A DNA stretch of 64,000 bases from Pseudomonadota bacterium (GTDB lineage Bacteria; Pseudomonadota; Gammaproteobacteria; Steroidobacterales; Woeseiaceae): positions 62,001-126,000 of the forward strand of contig JADFNS010000002.1 in assembly GCA_022563255.1 (NCBI GenBank), given 5' to 3'. Of the stretch, positions 59,808-64,000 are shown one piece after another; position 1 is the first letter of the stretch, and each line of letters starts with the position of its first letter. A program made the translations under genes and the position numbers. A model generated the notes under the pieces. The model saw only the letters and a program-made list of their open reading frames with translations. It searched no databases and was not told where the DNA came from.

Positions 59808-61010
59808 CTAGAGTCCAAGCACGTGCTTGGCAATAATATTTTTCTGGATCTCGTTGGAGCCACCGAATATCGATAACTTGCGATGGTTGAAGTAAGTCAA
59901 TGATGTACTGGTTTCTTTGCCTTCACCCACTCGTTCGTTTTCCGGGAATCCCAGGACGTACTGATCACGCACATAGGGCAGCGCATAGTAACCGGCCGCT
60001 TCAAGATACAGGGCATCAACGCGCTGATGCAGTTCGGTGCCGGCGATTTTCAAGATAGACGACTCGGGGCCCGGCGCCTTTCCGGACGCGATGGATGCGA
60101 GAGTCCGCAGCTCCGTGTATTCGAGCGCTTTGAGTTCAACTTCGGCGGCAGCAATCTTGCGCATGAAATTACGGTCGTTTGCCAGTGGTTCGCCACCGCG
60201 TATCGATTTTTCGGCCTGCGCCCGAAGTCGGGTCAAATCGAATTTCGAGCGCGCGACGCCGGCAATGTTGGTGCGTTCGTGTTGCAGCAATACCTTGCCA
60301 TAGGTCCAGCCTTTGCCTTCTTCGCCAACCAGGTTTTCGATCGGAACTTTGACGTTTTCAAAGTGCACTTCATTAACCTCGTGCTCGCCGCCCAGCATGA
60401 TGATCGGCTTTACCGTTACGCCCGGCTGACGCATGTCGATAAGGACAAAACTGATTCCTTCCTGACGACGTGCAACATCGGTGTTCGTGCGTACGAGGCA
60501 GAAAATCCAGTCCGCGTACTGTCCCAACGTGGTCCAGGACTTGGTGCCGTTGACGACGTAGTGGTCGCCGTTCAGGTCAGCACGGGTTTTTAGCGAGGCA
60601 AGGTCAGATCCCGCGCCGGGCTCCGAATAACCCTGGCACCACCAGGTATTGGTTTGCAGAATATCGGGCAGAAACCGCTGCTTTTGTTCATCCGTGCCGT
60701 AGGTGTAAATAATCGGACCGACCATGCTCAGGCCGAATGCGAGGAATCCAGGGGCGTTTGCCCGTGCCTGTTCGTCCGCAAATATATATTTTTGCACCGG
60801 CGTCCAACCGGGACCGCCGTACTCCTTCGGCCAGTTCGGTGCGACCCAGCCCTTTTCATTGATGACCCTGTGCCAACGAATGACGTCGTCGCGCGTAAGC
60901 GGGACCGCATTGTTCTGTTTCTCGAGGATATCCTGTGGAAATTCGGTCTCGAAGAATTCGCGGACTTCGGCGCGAAACGCGAGTTCTTCGTTGCTAAAAG
61001 TGACATTCAT
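59808..61010 (-). CDS. Acyl-CoA dehydrogenase, larger partner
   Basis: A 400 aa acyl-CoA dehydrogenase with W-W-C-Q-G-Y-S-E-P-G-A-G-S-D-L-A-S-L-K (FAD/substrate loop) and C-terminal F-G-G-S-N-E-I-Q-K-N-I-I-A-K. It is the first gene of a minus-strand run with the second dehydrogenase and the DUF62 enzyme. Divergent from moaA. Confidence 0.88.
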   Translation of the reverse strand: MNVTFSNEELAFRAEVREFFETEFPQDILEKQNNAVPLTRDDVIRWHRVINEKGWVAPNWPKEYGGPGWTPVQKYIFADEQARANAPGFLAFGLSMVGPIIYTYGTDEQKQRFLPDILQTNTWWCQGYSEPGAGSDLASLKTRADLNGDHYVVNGTKSWTTLGQYADWIFCLVRTNTDVARRQEGISFVLIDMRQPGVTVKPIIMLGGEHEVNEVHFENVKVPIENLVGEEGKGWTYGKVLLQHERTNIAGVARSKFDLTRLRAQAEKSIRGGEPLANDRNFMRKIAAAEVELKALEYTELRTLASIASGKAPGPESSILKIAGTELHQRVDALYLEAAGYYALPYVRDQYVLGFPENERVGEGKETSTSLTYFNHRKLSIFGGSNEIQKNIIAKHVLGL

Positions 61011-61047
61011 GGATTAAAGCCTGAAATATGGGGGGCGCTGAGCTTAT

Positions 61048-61083
61048 CAAACCGTGACAATTACGTCTGTTTCGGTTTGTCAC
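61048..61083. promoter_or_regulatory. Overlapping inverted repeats upstream of moaA
   Basis: gtgacaa (61054-61060) and ttgtcac (61077-61083) are exact inverted arms 16 bp apart, and caaaccg / cggtttg form a second, overlapping pair. They lie in the 100-bp spacer between the divergent acyl-CoA dehydrogenase and moaA. They may be a regulator site or alternative RNA hairpins; the spacer is too short for a classical Moco riboswitch. Confidence 0.35.
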
Positions 61084-61110
61084 AGCGTCATCTTGGTGCA
61101 AAATGGCGTT

Positions 61111-62172
61111 ATGACCACCGTAGCTAATAATGACAAGTTGCCCGCAGGTGAAATCGTGGCAACCCGCGACGCATTGCGGCGTCCGTTGCGCGATTTGCGT
61201 ATCTCGCTGCTGGACCAGTGCAATTTCCGTTGCCCGTATTGCATGCCCGAAGCCGAGTTTCATTCCGAGTACGAGTTCCTCAAGCGAAAGCAGCGACTGA
61301 CCTACGACGAGATCATCAGAGTCGTAACCGCTGCGTGTGCGCTGGGCGTCACCAAAATCCGGCTGACCGGTGGAGAACCCTTACTCGACAAAAACATTAC
61401 CGATCTGATCAAACGCCTCTCGCCAATGCCCGGCGTGCACGATCTCGCCCTGACGACTAACGGAATGTTGCTGGCGCCAATGGCGCAAAAGCTCGCGGAT
61501 GCCGGGTTGCAGCGGGCCACGATCAGTCTCGACAGTCTGGACGAGGATGTTTTTCGGCGCATGAGCGGTGGACGTGGCGATCTGCGAAAAGTGCTCGCGG
61601 GCATCGAAGCAGCCGAGGGTGCGGGTCTCGGGCCGATCAAGATTAATGTTGTCGTGCAGAAGGGCGTCAACGAGCATACGATTCTCGAATTGCTGGAGCA
61701 TTTTCGGGGCACCGGGCAGATTGTTCGCCTGATCGAGTTCATGGATGTCGGCAATCGCAATGGCTGGCGCATGGACCAGGTGGTACCGTCTCGTGAGCTG
61801 CTGGAGCGCATAGGTAAGCGTTGGTCGTTGCGGCCCATTGGCAAAAACTACCCCGGCGAAGTTGCGCGTCGTTATGAATATGCAGATGGAGCCGGGGAAA
61901 TCGGGTTTATTTCATCGGTTACCGAGCCGTTTTGCGGTAGTTGCAGCCGGGCGCGGCTCTCGGCGGATGGCATGCTGTATACGTGCCTGTTTGCGAATCA
62001 GGGAACGGATATTCGGGAGCCGCTGAGAAAGGGTGCGGATGACGATGAGTTGATCGATATTCTTTCGAGTATCTGGTTGCAGCGTGCCGATCGGTACAGC
62101 GAATTGCGGCGCCCCGATCTCGCCGAACATCATGTATTGAAAAAAGTCGAAATGTACAGGATAGGTGGATGA
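61111..62172 (+). CDS. moaA: GTP 3',8-cyclase
   Basis: Radical SAM enzyme (353 aa) for the first step of molybdenum cofactor synthesis. N-terminal 4Fe-4S site D-Q-C-N-F-R-C-P-Y-C, C-terminal second cluster C-G-S-C...C (E-P-F-C-G-S-C-S-R-A-R-L), GTP-binding G-G-E-P and R-L arginines. The frame opens upstream at 61054; ATG 61111 (M-T-T-V-A-N-N) is the likely start. First of a five-gene Moco operon. Confidence 0.96.
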   Translation: MTTVANNDKLPAGEIVATRDALRRPLRDLRISLLDQCNFRCPYCMPEAEFHSEYEFLKRKQRLTYDEIIRVVTAACALGVTKIRLTGGEPLLDKNITDLIKRLSPMPGVHDLALTTNGMLLAPMAQKLADAGLQRATISLDSLDEDVFRRMSGGRGDLRKVLAGIEAAEGAGLGPIKINVVVQKGVNEHTILELLEHFRGTGQIVRLIEFMDVGNRNGWRMDQVVPSRELLERIGKRWSLRPIGKNYPGEVARRYEYADGAGEIGFISSVTEPFCGSCSRARLSADGMLYTCLFANQGTDIREPLRKGADDDELIDILSSIWLQRADRYSELRRPDLAEHHVLKKVEMYRIGG

Positions 62173-62173
62173 G

Positions 62174-62650
62174 GTGAGCAAGCTCAGTCATGTGGACAAC
62201 AAAAACAGGCCCACGATGGTCGACGTCAGCGGCAAGGCCGACGCTGATCGTGAGGCCCACGCGCGCGCCATAGTGCAGCTGCCGGCGGCAGTCATGGCGC
62301 AGGTTACAGACAATGAAATTTCCACGAAGAAAGGCCCGGTTTTTGCGACTGCGATCATCGCCGGTGTCATGGCCGCCAAAAAGACGCACGAGCTGATTCC
62401 GTTTTGCCACTCCATTGGCCTGGACAGCTGCGAGATTTCAATGGAGGTCGATGCTGACCGCGTGATCATCGATTGCCGTTGCAAGGTGCGTCACAAGACC
62501 GGCGTTGAAATGGAAGCGTTAACGGGCGCCAGTATCGCGGCTTTGACGGTCTACGACATGCTCAAGGCGTTGTCGCACGACATCGTTATCAGCGAAACAA
62601 GACTCATGGCGAAGTCGGGCGGCAAGCGGAATTTTCAGCGTGCCGACTAA
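62174..62650 (+). CDS. moaC: Cyclic pyranopterin monophosphate synthase
   Basis: 158 aa partner of MoaA. S-K-L-S-H-V-D then M-V-D-V-S-G-K, the K-K-T-H-E-L-I-P-F-C-H and G-V-E-M-E-A-L-T-G-A-S motifs with the active-site His, Lys and Glu. Start GTG 62174, one base after the moaA stop, with AGGTGG upstream; a GTG at 62165 is possible. Confidence 0.95.
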   Translation: MSKLSHVDNKNRPTMVDVSGKADADREAHARAIVQLPAAVMAQVTDNEISTKKGPVFATAIIAGVMAAKKTHELIPFCHSIGLDSCEISMEVDADRVIIDCRCKVRHKTGVEMEALTGASIAALTVYDMLKALSHDIVISETRLMAKSGGKRNFQRAD

Positions 62651-63227
62651 GCCGGTTTACGGACTGGTCCTCGCGGGCGGCAAGAGTCGCCGCATGGGGC
62701 GTGACAAAGCGCTCCTGCAGCGGTCGGGCCAGTCGCAACTGGCTTATATTGCCGAGCTGCTAAATGCGTGTGTGGAACGCGTGTTCGTGTCCACACGTGC
62801 GGATCAAAAGGGCGACGCGGAGCGCAGTCGCTACGACCTGATAGTGGATCGCTACGACAACCTCGGTCCGGTTGCGGGCATTCTTTCCGCGCTGGAGGAA
62901 TATCCTGAGGTCGACTGGCTCGTCGTCGCCTGTGATTTGCCGAATATCGATCCGCAGACGCTTGCATCCCTGTTGCGGGAGCGAGATTCGGAGCAGCCTT
63001 TCACGGCGTATACGAGTAGCCATGACGGCCTTCCGGAGCCCTTGTGCGCTGTGTACCATTCCGGTTGCGGCGACATCATTCGAAAATTTATCGACGACGG
63101 GGTCAATTGCCCACGAAAGATTCTCATGCGGTCGGACACTCATCTCCTTGAGCAGGCCAATCCGCATTCGCTGGACAATGTGAACACGCCCGCCGACCTG
63201 CGCGACAGCGTGTTGCAGGCGGTCTGA
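62640..63227 (+). CDS. mobA: Molybdenum cofactor guanylyltransferase
   Basis: Attaches GMP to Mo-molybdopterin to make MGD cofactor (195 aa). Nucleotide-binding L-A-G-G-K-S-R-R-M-G-R-D-K near the N-terminus, G-P-V-A-G-I-L-S-A and V-V-A-C-D-L-P. GTG start overlaps moaC by 11 bp; stop shares a base with moaD. MobA within the moa operon implies use of MGD-type molybdoenzymes. Confidence 0.93.
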   Translation: MPTKPVYGLVLAGGKSRRMGRDKALLQRSGQSQLAYIAELLNACVERVFVSTRADQKGDAERSRYDLIVDRYDNLGPVAGILSALEEYPEVDWLVVACDLPNIDPQTLASLLRERDSEQPFTAYTSSHDGLPEPLCAVYHSGCGDIIRKFIDDGVNCPRKILMRSDTHLLEQANPHSLDNVNTPADLRDSVLQAV

Positions 63228-63469
63228 TGAAGAACATTACGGTCCGATACTTCGCGATGTTTCGCGAACATGCGGGACTGGGCGAGGAGACGCTCAGCCT
63301 CAACGTGTCGACGGCTCTGGACGTTTTCGAGCAGACGCGGTCACGACATGGATCGAGCGAGCCGATCGGGCATTGCAAAGTGGCGGTCAATGACGAAATG
63401 GTGGATTGGTCATCCGCTGTCAACGATGGTGATACCGTTTTGCTGTTTCCACCGGTTGCAGGCGGTTAA
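63227..63469 (+). CDS. moaD: Molybdopterin synthase sulfur carrier subunit
   Basis: 80 aa ubiquitin-fold protein with the required C-terminal Gly-Gly (F-P-P-V-A-G-G), adenylated and thiocarboxylated before donating sulfur to precursor Z. M-K-N-I-T-V-R-Y-F-A-M-F-R-E start. Overlaps mobA by 1 bp. Confidence 0.95.
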   Translation: MKNITVRYFAMFREHAGLGEETLSLNVSTALDVFEQTRSRHGSSEPIGHCKVAVNDEMVDWSSAVNDGDTVLLFPPVAGG

Positions 63470-63470
63470 C

Positions 63471-63920
63471 GTGTTCGCGATATCGGATGAGGAAATTCCT
63501 GTTGGCGACCTCCGGAAGGGGCTGACCGACTCCGGCGCGGGCGGCTTGTGCGTGTTCGAAGGCTGGGTGCGCAACGAGAACGACGGCCGTGCCGTCAATC
63601 GACTCGAGTACGAGGTTTACGAACCGCTGGCCATTCAGGAGGGCACGAAAGTACTCGAAGAAGCAAAGCAGAAATTTCCGTTCCTGCGAGCAAGCTGCGT
63701 GCATCGGAGCGGCCTGCTTGAGATTGGTGATTGTGCGGTGTGGGTAGGTGTCGTGGCGCCCCATCGAGAGGAAGCGTTCAAAGCCTGTCGCTACATTATC
63801 GATCAAATCAAAAATCGCCTGCCGATCTGGAAAAAAGAACATTATGCTGATGGCGATTCCGACTGGGTCAACTGTGAGCGTTGTGCTAACGTCAACGCTC
63901 AATCAGGAGCGGGAAACTAG
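63471..63920 (+). CDS. moaE: Molybdopterin synthase catalytic subunit
   Basis: 149 aa. Binds MoaD's tail and makes the dithiolene. G-G-L-C-V-F-E-G-W-V-R-N-E-N, the Y-E-P-L-A-I segment and the catalytic Lys in P-I-W-K-K-E are visible. GTG start at 63471, one base after the moaD stop; the frame is open far upstream inside moaD but those codons are not MoaE-like. Confidence 0.94.
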   Translation: MFAISDEEIPVGDLRKGLTDSGAGGLCVFEGWVRNENDGRAVNRLEYEVYEPLAIQEGTKVLEEAKQKFPFLRASCVHRSGLLEIGDCAVWVGVVAPHREEAFKACRYIIDQIKNRLPIWKKEHYADGDSDWVNCERCANVNAQSGAGN

Positions 63921-63922
63921 AT

Positions 63923-64000
63923 TTGCATATCATCAGGTCCGTTGAGGATGCCAAAGCTCTGGAGGGCCAGGAGGTCGGTCTTTCCGATTGGGTAGTCATC
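63923..64000 (+). CDS. MaoC-like dehydratase, 5' end only
   Basis: The first 26 codons of a gene cut by the window edge. TTG start at 63923, 2 bp after the moaE stop, with GGAGCGGG upstream. The translation M-H-I-I-R-S-V-E-D-A-K-A-L-E-G-Q-E-V-G and S-D-W-V-V-I resembles the N-terminus of MaoC-family enoyl-CoA hydratases. Likely co-transcribed with the Moco operon, though functionally unrelated. Confidence 0.6.
   Translation, partial: MHIIRSVEDAKALEGQEVGLSDWVVI

Noticed and set aside
61011-61110. Molybdenum cofactor riboswitch upstream of moaA
   Set aside because: Only 100 bp are available and I do not see the multi-helix Moco RNA core; only simple inverted repeats are present.
1-64000. CRISPR arrays, rRNA genes, intact transposases or toxin-antitoxin pairs
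   Set aside because: None was seen while reading; short repeats found are two-copy only.

Overview
The window reads as a chromosomal segment of a free-living, probably marine, gammaproteobacterium. The support is the rplY-pth-ychF block, the fabA-fabB pair for anaerobic-type unsaturated fatty acid synthesis, an E. coli-type QueF, a PaaX regulator, moderately high GC and dense gene packing. Cyanophycin genes together with aromatic amino acid and polyamine catabolism would suit a Woeseiales-like sediment heterotroph, but that placement is inference. I see no phage, plasmid, intact insertion sequence, CRISPR array or rRNA.

Layout. 1-2.2 kb: translation genes (rplY 3' part, pth, ychF). 2.2-2.7 kb: REP-like GTAG elements, a CAT-anticodon tRNA with a good promoter and terminator, and an unusual hairpin-rich tract that repeats the 3' part of that tRNA and ends in a 40-bp perfect palindrome. 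3.4-7.2 kb: tyrosine catabolism (hpd, a VOC protein, fah, maiA) divergent from an Lrp/AsnC regulator. No homogentisate dioxygenase gene is visible. 7.3-14.2 kb: a one-chain indolepyruvate:ferredoxin oxidoreductase divergent from a second Lrp/AsnC regulator, with an MBL hydrolase, a TylF-like methyltransferase and a GT4 glycosyltransferase behind it. 14.2-21.3 kb: phenylacetyl-CoA catabolism (paaZ; paaX-paaI-paaABCDE). 21.4-23.2 kb: fabA-fabB. 23.2-25.8 kb: S-formylglutathione hydrolase, a TauE/SafE permease and a lipoprotein subclass B3 metallo-beta-lactamase. 25.8-29.2 kb: a worn region with a deleted hybrid histidine kinase, an S9 peptidase, SirB2 and a TonB-dependent receptor remnant.

29.2-30.8 kb: ribA and queF. 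31-36.3 kb: cyanophycin module (cyanophycinase, cyanophycin synthetase, and a Mur-ligase-only companion of unknown role). 36.3-38.8 kb: EVE-domain protein and a PhoU-like/Pit phosphate pair. 38.8-50.5 kb: gamma-glutamyltransferase, an MFS permease, and an agmatine/putrescine catabolic cluster (two PuuA-like ligases, NhaC-type antiporter, puuD, spuC-like aminotransferase, agmatinase, a truncated puuB remnant and a TetR regulator). 50.6-53.1 kb: a receiver-receiver-TM-TPR-TonB protein. 53.3-57.0 kb: divergent thrS and glnS. 57.1-61 kb: small SHOCT-like and TfoX-like proteins, a SAM-cleaving DUF62 enzyme and an acyl-CoA dehydrogenase pair. 61-64 kb: molybdenum cofactor operon moaA-moaC-mobA-moaD-moaE and the start of a MaoC-like dehydratase.

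How it fits together (inference): phenylalanine-derived phenylpyruvate could go directly to phenylacetyl-CoA through the ferredoxin oxidoreductase and then into the Paa epoxidase route. Tyrosine would go through homogentisate. Arginine released from cyanophycin could feed agmatine and putrescine catabolism. The window therefore looks weighted toward using, storing and recycling amino-acid nitrogen and carbon.
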